Both the position numbers and the translations under genes were made by a program. The notes under the pieces were generated by a model. It ran no database searches, was not told where the DNA came from, and was given only the letters and a program-made list of their open reading frames with translations. This document shows, piece after piece, positions 1 through 6,370 of a DNA stretch of 22,907 nt (the first letter of the stretch is position 1; each line of letters begins with the position of its first letter). This stretch comes from Palsa-504 sp050013055 (GTDB lineage Bacteria > Actinomycetota > Actinomycetes > Streptosporangiales > Streptosporangiaceae): the NCBI GenBank assembly GCA_050013055.1, contig JBEKGC010000051.1, positions 1 through 22,907 of the forward strand, in the 5' to 3' direction.

Positions 1-578
1 GTGGCGAGCACGCGGGCCTCGCCGGCGTTGGCGGCGGCCCGCTCGGCGTGCAGCCGCGAGGTGTGCTCACTGCCTGGCTGGCTGAGCTGCTGGCGCCGCT
101 GCGCGGCCTCGGCGGCGCGGCCTGCTGCCTGGCTGGCTCGCCGCCCGGCGCGTTTCGCGGCCTCGGCGGAGCCGTCCGCAGCAGGTCGCCCCGGCAACCC
201 GGTGTCCGCGTGGGGCAGGACCCGCCGTGACTTCAGCCACCGCCGCCGCTTGCCGGCCGAGGTGGCGTCAGGGAGGTCAAGGACAGCGGCGATCGCCTCG
301 TCGCCCATGCCCATCGCGTGCGCGCTCTCGAAGACCTCGTGCTCGAGCCGGTCGATATCGAGCCTGGCCGCCTGCAGCAGGACCAGGCCGGCCCCGACGT
401 CGAGGGCCTCAGCCTGCCCGGATGACGCGGCGTCGATCACGGATTTGATCGCGTCCAGATCAGGGAAGAAGCGCTTCTCGGTGTCCCACAGCAAGCGATC
501 CACCCCGGCCGCGTAGCGCTCGGTCAGGTGCCGCCGCGAGGCCGTGACCATGTCGGGTGATGGAGCGGGCGGTTCCAT
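1..578 (-). CDS. Conserved hypothetical protein, partial (runs off the left edge)
   Basis: The frame stays open on the minus strand from ATG 578 to the window edge, giving about 192 residues of an incomplete protein. The N-terminal part (about residues 14-115) looks folded, with the segment GVDRLLWDTEKRFFPDLDAI near residues 25-44 and a helical, possibly helix-turn-helix-like stretch around MGDEAIAAVLDLP. From about residue 140 it becomes an Ala/Arg/Gln-rich helix of coiled-coil character with repeated AAKRAGRRA-type motifs. I recall similar uncharacterised proteins in streptomycetes but assign no function. ATG 578 has no clear Shine-Dalgarno sequence but has a -10-like hexamer six bases upstream; Met10 (551) is a possible alternative start. 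The plus-strand ORF over the same bases is a shadow. Expression as a protein is likely; the role is unknown. Confidence 0.7.
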   Translation of the reverse strand, partial: MEPPAPSPDMVTASRRHLTERYAAGVDRLLWDTEKRFFPDLDAIKSVIDAASSGQAEALDVGAGLVLLQAARLDIDRLEHEVFESAHAMGMGDEAIAAVLDLPDATSAGKRRRWLKSRRVLPHADTGLPGRPAADGSAEAAKRAGRRASQAAGRAAEAAQRRQQLSQPGSEHTSRLHAERAAANAGEARVLA

Positions 579-584
579 GGATCC

Positions 585-630
585 AATCTAGACGTCGTGC
601 TTTGGCTCGTCTACACGAGCTAAATAGCTC
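585..630 (-). promoter_or_regulatory. Leaderless promoter with overlapping operator-like palindromes
   Basis: On the minus strand TAGATT (585-590) ends six bases before ATG 578. A -35-like TAGACG (608-613) lies exactly 17 bases further up. The -35 is covered by a perfect inverted repeat GCTCGTctacACGAGC (605-620). This in turn shares four bases with a second perfect one, GAGCTAaaTAGCTC (617-630). The geometry fits a leaderless promoter repressed by a dimeric regulator. The promoter call rests on spacing and hexamers only; the binding protein is unknown. Confidence 0.5.
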
Positions 631-660
631 CGTGTCATGGACAAGAACCGGGATCGCGCC

Positions 661-1425
661 TCAGCCGGCGTGGTCATTGACAAATTTCAGGCTGCCTTCA
701 AAGATAGCCTGGGCGTCATTGTCCAGCGTCGCTACGTGATAGCTGTCGGGACATTCGCGCACGGTGACCTGACCGCCGGCCAGGCCGGCCAGCAGGACGC
801 GCATGCTGGCGGGTCCCACGACGTGGTCCACGGTGCTTCGGTAGACCAGCACCGGCTGGGTGACGTCCCCGAGATGGCTGGTCGTGAGCCCCCACAGCTT
901 GGGCAGCGTGGCCGCTGCCCGGATCGGCACCCGGTCGTAGCCGACCTCGTGCTGATCCGGCTTCTTGATGTCACTCGCGACGCCGGGCACCGAACGCAGG
1001 ACGTGCTTGAGCACCGGGGCGAGCAGGAACAGCCTGGTGTCCGGGGCCAGCGACGGGTTGACCAGCACCAGGCCGCGCACCTTGCCGCCGTGGACTTCGG
1101 CTAGGCGCAGCGCGAGGCAGCCGCCCATGGACAGCCCGAAGACGAAGACCTGCTCACACCGGCTGGCCAGCGCGCCGAACGCGACGTCTACTTCGGTGTA
1201 CCAGTCCTGGCTGCCGGTGCACGCCATGTCCTGCCAGCTGGTACCGTGCCCGGGCAGCCGGGGCAAGCTGACGGACAGGCCCTGGCTGGCCAGGTATTCC
1301 GCCCACGATCGCAGCGACTGCGGACTGCCGGTGAAGCCGTGGCACAGCAGCACGCCGACCGGGCCGCCCTCGGCCTCGAACGGCTCCGCGCCCGGCAGCA
1401 TGGCGCCTGGAAGCACTGGTGACAT
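661..1425 (-). CDS. Alpha/beta hydrolase (Est30/monoacylglycerol-lipase-like carboxylesterase)
   Basis: This 254-residue cytosolic serine hydrolase has no signal peptide. The oxyanion-hole motif HGFTGSP sits at 29-35 and the nucleophile elbow GLSMG at 97-101 (Ser99). Asp200 in STVDH and His230 in DSYHVATLD complete the catalytic triad. Length and motif order match Geobacillus Est30-type carboxylesterases and bacterial monoglyceride lipases, which cleave short- to medium-chain acyl esters; the natural substrate cannot be told from sequence. ATG 1425 is chosen because the text LPGAEPF a few residues in matches where actinobacterial relatives begin; Met9 (1401) is an alternative. It is divergent from the acyltransferase gene (76-bp gap), so acyl-lipid turnover is a reasonable context. 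It is followed after 82 bp by the hypothetical gene at 578. Confidence 0.88.
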   Translation of the reverse strand: MSPVLPGAMLPGAEPFEAEGGPVGVLLCHGFTGSPQSLRSWAEYLASQGLSVSLPRLPGHGTSWQDMACTGSQDWYTEVDVAFGALASRCEQVFVFGLSMGGCLALRLAEVHGGKVRGLVLVNPSLAPDTRLFLLAPVLKHVLRSVPGVASDIKKPDQHEVGYDRVPIRAAATLPKLWGLTTSHLGDVTQPVLVYRSTVDHVVGPASMRVLLAGLAGGQVTVRECPDSYHVATLDNDAQAIFEGSLKFVNDHAG

Positions 1426-1501
1426 GCCGATATCGTCGCATGAAGCGCCCCCCGCCCGCCATCCAGCTCTATTTACCAGCGCGACGTGGCACGATGTGAG
1501 C

Positions 1502-2224
1502 GTGTTCTACTGGCTGACGAAGATGACGCTGGGGATGACGCTGAAGATCGTCTTCCGGCCGCGGGCCTGGGGGGTCAAGAACGTGCCCAGGCGCGGCCCG
1601 GTCATTCTCGCGAGCAACCACCTGTCGTTCTCTGATCATTTCTTCGGGCCGTTGCCCGTGCCCCGCAAAGTGATCTTCCTGGCCAAGTCGGAGTACTTCA
1701 CCGGGCGCGGGATCAAGGGACTGCTCAGCAAGGCCTTCTTCACCGGCGTCGGCCAGATTCCGGTGGACCGGGGCGGGGGAGTGGCCAGCGAGCAGGCGAT
1801 CAGGACCGGCCTGAGCGTGCTGGCCGAGGGGCATGTGCTCGGCATCTACCCCGAAGGCACCCGCAGCCCGGATGGCCGCTTGTACCGGGGCAAGACCGGT
1901 GTGGCCCGGCTGGCCGTCGAGTCCGGCGCCCCGGTGGTCCCGTGCGCCATGATCAACACCTTCCAGTTCCTGCCACCGGGCACGCTCTGGCCGAACCCGC
2001 GGGTCCGGCCGGGCGTGCGGTTCGGTGCGCCGCTCGATTTCTCCCGGTACCACGGCCAGCAGGCCGACGGCCCGCTGCTGCGGACCATCACCGACGAGAT
2101 CATGCAGGCGATCGCCAAGCTTTCCGGACAGGATTACATCGACGTCGACGCCCGCCGCGCCAAGACCGAGCTCGCCGGAGGCGGGACCGACGACGATCCG
2201 GATGCGGCCGACCACCGGGGTTAA
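1502..2224 (+). CDS. Lysophospholipid acyltransferase (PlsC/AGPAT family)
   Basis: The 240-residue protein probably transfers an acyl chain to lysophosphatidic acid or a related lysolipid at the inner face of the membrane. Motif I is NHLSFSD (39-45, the HX4D catalytic pair His40/Asp45). Motif III is the phosphate-binding EGTR (118-121), followed by GKTG (130-133), and a VVPCAM segment forms motif IV. The N-terminus FYWLTKMTLGMTLKIVFRP is a hydrophobic anchor typical of actinobacterial members. The open frame reaches further upstream, but family relatives begin at FY, so GTG 1502 is preferred; GTG 1496 is possible. No good ribosome site is visible; CACGAT six bases upstream could be a weak leaderless -10. 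The C-terminal tail is acidic and probably disordered. The phosphofructokinase gene follows after 100 bp. Confidence 0.88.
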   Translation: MFYWLTKMTLGMTLKIVFRPRAWGVKNVPRRGPVILASNHLSFSDHFFGPLPVPRKVIFLAKSEYFTGRGIKGLLSKAFFTGVGQIPVDRGGGVASEQAIRTGLSVLAEGHVLGIYPEGTRSPDGRLYRGKTGVARLAVESGAPVVPCAMINTFQFLPPGTLWPNPRVRPGVRFGAPLDFSRYHGQQADGPLLRTITDEIMQAIAKLSGQDYIDVDARRAKTELAGGGTDDDPDAADHRG

Positions 2225-2324
2225 TGATCAGTTTGACGGTTTCGCCCGGACTTGGCGGCGGCGAGTTTCCCCGGCTCGCGCCACTGGGATCCGGACAAGG
2301 GCTTCGCCCACTAAGGTGGGGGCC

Positions 2325-3365
2325 ATGCGAGTCGGAGTCCTCACCGGCGGCGGCGACTGCCCCGGCCTGAATGCTGTCATCCGTGCTGTGGTCCGCAAGG
2401 GCGTGCAGGAGTTCGGTCTGGAGTTCGTCGGGTTCCGCGACGGCTGGCGCGGACCGCTCGAAGGCGACACCGTGCCCTTGGATGTGCAGGCGGTGCGCGG
2501 CATCTTGCCGCGCGGCGGCACCATCCTCGGATCGTCCCGTACCAACCCGCTGAAGAGCGGCGCGGCCGGCGGCCGGAACGGCATTGAGCGGATCAAGGAC
2601 AACCTGGCGGGCCTGGGCGTGGACGCGCTGATCGCGATCGGCGGCGAGGACACGCTCGGCGTGGCCACCCGGCTCGGCGAGCAGGGCGTCCCTGTCGTCG
2701 GGGTGCCGAAGACGATCGACAACGACCTCGGCGCCACCGACTACACCTTCGGCTTCGACACCGCCGTGAACATCGCCATGGAGGCGATCGACCGGCTGCA
2801 CACGACGGCGGAGAGCCACCACCGGGCACTGATCGTCGAGGTGATGGGCAGGCACGCGGGCTGGATCGCGTTGCACGCGGGCCTGGCGGGCGGCGCGAAC
2901 GTCATCCTCATCCCCGAGCGGCCGTTCGACATCGAGCGTGTCTGCGCCTACGTGCAGCACCGGTTCCAGACCAGGTACGCGCCGATCGTGGTGGTGGCCG
3001 AGGGCGCTCACCCGGTCAGCGAGGACCTCGCGACCATTCACGAGCAGCTCGACTCGTTCGGCCACGTGCGGCTTGGTGGCGTGGGCCAGCTGCTGGCCGA
3101 GGAGATCGAGAAGCGGACCGGCAAGGAGGCCCGCTGCACGGTGCTCGGCCATGTCCAGCGCGGCGGCACCCCGACGGCCTTCGACCGGGTGCTCGCGACC
3201 AGGTTCGGCGTGCACGCGGTTCAGGCGGTGCACGACGAGGCGTTCGGCGTGATGGTGGCGCTGCGCGGCACCGACATCGTCCGCGTGCCCCTGACCGAGG
3301 CCACCAGCCAGCTCAAGCTGGTCCCGCCCCAGCGCTACGCCGAGGCCGAAATCTTCTTCGGCTAA
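2325..3365 (+). CDS. pfp: 6-phosphofructokinase, probably pyrophosphate-dependent
   Basis: The 346-residue enzyme phosphorylates fructose 6-phosphate to fructose 1,6-bisphosphate. The phosphoryl-donor loop GGGDCPGLN is at 8-16, the catalytic TIDND at 130-134 (Asp132 as base) and the sugar-phosphate site MGRHAGW at 174-180. The donor-deciding positions are GGEDT at 106-110 and PKTIDND: Asp109 and Lys129 correspond to E. coli Gly104 and Gly124. Asp plus Lys is the pair found in PPi-dependent enzymes, and the whole sequence resembles the Amycolatopsis methanolica PPi-PFK as I remember it. ATP-dependent streptomycete relatives carry Gly at the first position. Start ATG 2325 follows an AAGGTGGGGG ribosome site; the upstream open frame is a shadow of the acyltransferase gene. 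A PPi enzyme would be reversible and could serve both glycolysis and gluconeogenesis. Confidence 0.92.
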   Translation: MRVGVLTGGGDCPGLNAVIRAVVRKGVQEFGLEFVGFRDGWRGPLEGDTVPLDVQAVRGILPRGGTILGSSRTNPLKSGAAGGRNGIERIKDNLAGLGVDALIAIGGEDTLGVATRLGEQGVPVVGVPKTIDNDLGATDYTFGFDTAVNIAMEAIDRLHTTAESHHRALIVEVMGRHAGWIALHAGLAGGANVILIPERPFDIERVCAYVQHRFQTRYAPIVVVAEGAHPVSEDLATIHEQLDSFGHVRLGGVGQLLAEEIEKRTGKEARCTVLGHVQRGGTPTAFDRVLATRFGVHAVQAVHDEAFGVMVALRGTDIVRVPLTEATSQLKLVPPQRYAEAEIFFG

Positions 3366-3442
3366 CCCCACCCCCACCCCCATCCCCCGCCCCACCCCCG
3401 CTCCGCAAGGGGTCGCGGGGCCCTTGCACCCCAAAGAAGGGG
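3366..3442 (+). terminator. C-rich tract and hairpins after the phosphofructokinase gene
   Basis: Directly after the stop codon lie six C-runs of 4-5 bases separated by 1-2 bases (3366-3399). In RNA this is a C-rich, G-poor stretch of the kind Rho prefers; the opposite DNA strand carries a G-quadruplex motif. Two hairpins follow: GCAAGGG (3405-3411) with CCCTTGC (3421-3427), and CCCC (3429-3432) with GGGG (3439-3442). There is no U-tract, so classical intrinsic termination is not supported. From 3443 to 3560 I see only G-rich sequence, including nine G at 3490-3498, and no gene. Confidence 0.4.
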
Positions 3443-3560
3443 GGCGCGGGCACCGCCACCCCCAGCATCAGGGACGCGGCGGCGGGGACGGGGGGGGGAG
3501 CACAGTTGGGGCGGGCGTATCAGCACGGGCCGTTCGGCTTAGAGATCTCACGAAACAGGA

Positions 3561-3602
3561 TTGCGGGTCGTGTCGCCTTGGGCCTATACTCGCTTACGAG
3601 TA
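3561..3602 (+). promoter_or_regulatory. padR promoter with autorepression operator
   Basis: TATACT (3585-3590) is a near-consensus -10, with a weak -35-like TTGCGG (3561-3566) 18 bases upstream. A perfect inverted repeat TACTCG-ctta-CGAGTA (3587-3602) overlaps the -10 and the likely transcription start. PadR-family repressors usually bind such a site to shut off their own gene, so this is the best operator candidate in the window. A half-site CGAGTA (4378-4383), preceded by a degenerate TACCGA (4367-4372), recurs upstream of the ABC transporter genes. Confidence 0.6.
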
Positions 3603-3653
3603 CTTGGGAACGAATCATCGGTAACGAGGATTCGGAAGCGAGGTGACATCGGG

Positions 3654-4310
3654 ATGGCGAAGCGGCGGAAGGTCGGCAACCTGCTGGCGCTGTCGTTGCT
3701 CAACCTGCTGATGCAACGGCCGATGTACCCGTACGAGATGGCCTCGACGCTGCGGACTCGCGGCAAGGAGAACGCCATCAAGATCAACTGGGGCTCGCTC
3801 TACACCATCGTGCAGAACCTGGAGAAGTACGGCTTCATCGAGGCCGTAGAGGTCGTCAGGGACGGCAGGCAGCCGGAACGCACCACCTACCGGATCACCG
3901 AGGCGGGCCGGGCCGAGCTGATGGACTGGCTGCGCGAGCTCATCAGCGTCCCGGACCGGGAGTACACCAAGTTCGAGGCGGCGCTGGGCGAGTGCGCCAT
4001 CTTGCCGCCCGATGAGCTTGTGGTCCTGCTGCGGCAGCGGCTGGACGCGCTCGAGCAGGCCAACGCTGAGCAGGAGGCGGCGCTCGAGGTCGTCCAGACC
4101 CAGATCCCCCGGCTCTTCACGATCGAATCGGAGTACCACCAGGCCCTGCGCCGGGCCGAGGCGGACTGGGTGCGCGGGCTGCTGGCCGAGTTCACCGGCA
4201 ATACGTTCCCCGACCTGGACGGCTGGCGCCAGTTCCACGAGACCGGGCAGCTGCCGGAGCACGTAATCGCGCTCCTGGAGCAGGAAGGGGAGGACACCAC
4301 GGCCACCTGA
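3654..4310 (+). CDS. PadR-family transcriptional regulator
   Basis: The 218-residue protein has an N-terminal winged helix (about residues 6-90). Recognisable PadR text includes a LLQRPMYPYE-like helix, INWGSLYTIVQNLEKYG for the recognition helix, and an RTTYRITEAGRAEL wing. A C-terminal, mostly helical dimerisation region with coiled-coil character (about 100-190) follows. PadR proteins of this size typically repress a neighbouring multidrug exporter and release DNA when a hydrophobic drug binds. ATG 3654 has an AGGTGA ribosome site seven bases upstream; the open frame extends further up but lacks a better start. The drrA-like gene begins 198 bp downstream on the same strand, so this regulator most likely controls itself and that exporter. 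The ligand is unknown. Confidence 0.92.
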   Translation: MAKRRKVGNLLALSLLNLLMQRPMYPYEMASTLRTRGKENAIKINWGSLYTIVQNLEKYGFIEAVEVVRDGRQPERTTYRITEAGRAELMDWLRELISVPDREYTKFEAALGECAILPPDELVVLLRQRLDALEQANAEQEAALEVVQTQIPRLFTIESEYHQALRRAEADWVRGLLAEFTGNTFPDLDGWRQFHETGQLPEHVIALLEQEGEDTTAT

Positions 4311-4508
4311 CGCACGACGACCCCGGCCTGGTGCGGCAACACCATGGGCCGGGGCCGTCAACCTCATACCGATCCCGCGAGTAGCGGAACCCGAGGTCCC
4401 AGCAACAAGAGTAACCGGGTTCTCCTCGCGGGGCTGGATCGCAGTGATCCATGACCGGAGGTTCCGGGGTTTCGCGCCCCGGGCCGGCACCGCCCAGAGG
4501 AGACATCA
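4311..4508 (+). other. Untranslated region before the ABC exporter with two hairpins
   Basis: No gene is seen here. TGGATC-gcagt-GATCCA (4435-4451) is a perfect inverted repeat, and CCGGGG (4464-4469) pairs with CCCCGG (4477-4482) across a seven-base loop. The second hairpin ends about 14 bases before the GAGGAG ribosome site of the ATPase gene. The degenerate PadR-like site (4367-4383) also lies here. The arrangement allows a separate exporter promoter and some 5'-UTR control, but I do not recognise a known riboswitch. Confidence 0.3.
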
Positions 4509-5531
4509 GTGAGTTCGACCGACTGCGCCGTCGAGGCGCATCAGCTCGTCAAGACCTACGCCGCCCGCGGCGCCAAGCACGGCATCCGGGCGCTGGACGG
4601 CCTGGACCTCAGCGTCCCGCGGGGCATCATCTACGGCCTGCTCGGCCCGAACGGAGCAGGCAAGACCACCACCGTCAAGATCCTCACCTCGCTGGCCCGC
4701 CCGGACGAGGGGACGGCCCGCGTCGAGGGCATCGACGTGCTCGCCCGGCCGGGACGAGTGCGGGAGATCATCGGTGTCGTGGCGCAGCGTTCCGGCGCCG
4801 ACCCGACCGCCACCGGCCGGGAGAACCTGCTGCTGCAGGCCCGGTTGTACGGGCTCCGCGACCGGGCCGCCCGGGCGCGCGCGGACGAGCTGCTCGCGCA
4901 CTTCGAGCTGACCGGGGCGGCGGGCCGGCTGGTCAAGACGTACTCGGGCGGCATGCAGCGCCGGCTCGACGTGGCGCTCGGGCTCATCCACCGCCCCGCC
5001 GTGCTGTTCCTGGACGAGCCGACCACCGGCCTGGACCCCGAATCCAGGACCGCCATGTGGCAGGAGATCGCGCGGCTGGCCACCCGGGAGGGGCTGACCG
5101 TGCTGCTGACCACGCACTACCTGGAAGAGGCCGACCGGCTGGCGAGCCGGCTCGCGATCGTGGACCGCGGCCGCGTCGTCGTCTCGGGAACGCCCGACGG
5201 GCTCAAGGGCGCGCTGCGCGGTGATGTGGTGCACGTGGAACTCCCCGGCGGCGCCGACAGCACCGGGGTCAGGAGCGTGCTGGCCGGCCTGTCGCAGGTG
5301 CGGGAAGTGGTGATCGCGGACCGTGACGTGTCCGCACGCAGTGACGACGGGGCCGCCGCCGTCCCCGTGGTGCTGGCCGCGCTGCAGCGGGCCGGGATTC
5401 CCGCGGCTTCTGTGGCGGTGGCCCGGCCCTCGCTGGATGACGTCTACCTGCGGCACACCGGACGCCGCTACAGCGAGTCGGCCACCCGCGACTCAGTAAC
5501 CGACCGAGAACTAGCGGAGGCGAGCAAGTAA
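4509..5531 (+). CDS. ABC exporter ATP-binding subunit (DrrA type)
   Basis: The 340-residue ATPase drives export through the partner membrane protein encoded next. Walker A GPNGAGKT is at 46-53, the Q-loop near VVAQRSGADP, signature YSGGMQ at 145-150, Walker B VLFLDE at 165-170 followed by PTTGLDP, and the switch His203 in TTHYLEEA. The domain after about residue 230 is the C-terminal extension (DUF4162) characteristic of DrrA-type daunorubicin/antibiotic resistance transporters. GTG 4509 has GAGGAG just upstream; another frame overlapping it is a shadow. The stop codon overlaps the permease start as TAATG, implying translational coupling. The substrate is unknown; the adjacent PadR regulator points to a toxic amphipathic compound. 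Confidence 0.95.
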   Translation: MSSTDCAVEAHQLVKTYAARGAKHGIRALDGLDLSVPRGIIYGLLGPNGAGKTTTVKILTSLARPDEGTARVEGIDVLARPGRVREIIGVVAQRSGADPTATGRENLLLQARLYGLRDRAARARADELLAHFELTGAAGRLVKTYSGGMQRRLDVALGLIHRPAVLFLDEPTTGLDPESRTAMWQEIARLATREGLTVLLTTHYLEEADRLASRLAIVDRGRVVVSGTPDGLKGALRGDVVHVELPGGADSTGVRSVLAGLSQVREVVIADRDVSARSDDGAAAVPVVLAALQRAGIPAASVAVARPSLDDVYLRHTGRRYSESATRDSVTDRELAEASK

Positions 5532-6370
5532 TGACGACCACCTACCTCGACACCGCGCCGGCTCGCCTGGCGCAGCCTGGTCGCGTGCCGTTCGGCGTGG
5601 CCCTGATGCACACCTGGTACCTGACCGGCCGGAAGCTGCACGCCCTGGTCAGGCAGCCATGGGTGCTGACGATCAGCGTCGTCCAGCCGGTGATATGGCT
5701 GTTCTTGTTCGGTCAGCTGTTCCGCAAGGTCATCGATATCCCGGGCTTCGCCTTCGCCGGCAGCTACATGGACTACCTGGTGCCTGGCCTGATCGCGATG
5801 AACGCGATGTCCAACAACATGTGGGCGGGCATGGCGATGATCGAGGAGATCGAGCGCGGCACGCTGAACCGGTTCCTCGTCGCTCCGGCCAGCCGGGTCG
5901 GGATCATGAACGCCACCGTGGTGGAACAGGCGGTCAGCACCGCGGTGCAGTCGCTGATCATCGTCGGCCTCGGGCTGGCGGCCGGCGCGCGCTACCACGG
6001 CGGGGTCGCCGGAGTGGCGGTCATGGTCGCGGCGTCGATCGTGGTCGGCGTGGTGTTCGGCGCGCTGTCCAACGCGGTCGGCATGACGCTGCGCTCCCGT
6101 GAGGCGATCATCGGCGTGTACACGTTTTTCATGCTCCCGCTGATGTTCCTGTCCTCGGCCTTCATGCAGACCCGGCTGATGCCGGGCTGGATGCAGGCCA
6201 TCGCGTCGCGTAACCCGCTCAACTGGGCGGTTCAGATCGGCCGTTCCGCAGTCTCGGCCGCACCTGACTGGAGCGCGATCGGGGTGCGCTGCGGCGGCCT
6301 GCTGGTGCTGGCGGTGGGGTGCGTGGCCGTGTCGGTGCTGACGTTCCGCTCGTATCAGAGGAACGTCTAG
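5531..6370 (+). CDS. ABC-2 exporter permease (DrrB type)
   Basis: The 279-residue membrane protein is the channel half of the DrrAB-like exporter. It has a short cytosolic N-terminus and an amphipathic entry segment LVRQPWVLTISVVQPVIWL near residues 39-57. About six hydrophobic helices follow, with the conserved ABC-2 region ERGTLNRFLVAP in the middle and the family-typical MLPLMFLSSAFMQTRLMPGWMQ in the last third. ATG 5531 shares its A with the last base of the ATPase stop codon. The last 152 bases are also the 3' end of the convergent MFS gene on the other strand, so the two coding regions overlap tail to tail. Confidence 0.94.
   Translation: MTTTYLDTAPARLAQPGRVPFGVALMHTWYLTGRKLHALVRQPWVLTISVVQPVIWLFLFGQLFRKVIDIPGFAFAGSYMDYLVPGLIAMNAMSNNMWAGMAMIEEIERGTLNRFLVAPASRVGIMNATVVEQAVSTAVQSLIIVGLGLAAGARYHGGVAGVAVMVAASIVVGVVFGALSNAVGMTLRSREAIIGVYTFFMLPLMFLSSAFMQTRLMPGWMQAIASRNPLNWAVQIGRSAVSAAPDWSAIGVRCGGLLVLAVGCVAVSVLTFRSYQRNV

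Noticed and set aside
1..516. Plus-strand ORF of 171 residues at the left edge
   Set aside because: Its translation is Arg/Ser/Ala-rich without family features, while the minus strand over the same bases gives a coherent protein with a plausible promoter.
2100..3434. 444-residue minus-strand ORF opposite the phosphofructokinase
   Set aside because: Antisense shadow: His/Arg/Gly-rich composition, no motifs, and the plus strand encodes an intact enzyme.
3424..3624. Possible small gene between the phosphofructokinase and padR
   Set aside because: The translation is dominated by G-run-derived Gly/Arg and overlaps the padR promoter and operator.
4435..4482. Riboswitch or attenuator before the ABC exporter
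   Set aside because: Two hairpins are present but there is no U-tract, no leader peptide and no aptamer core I recognise.
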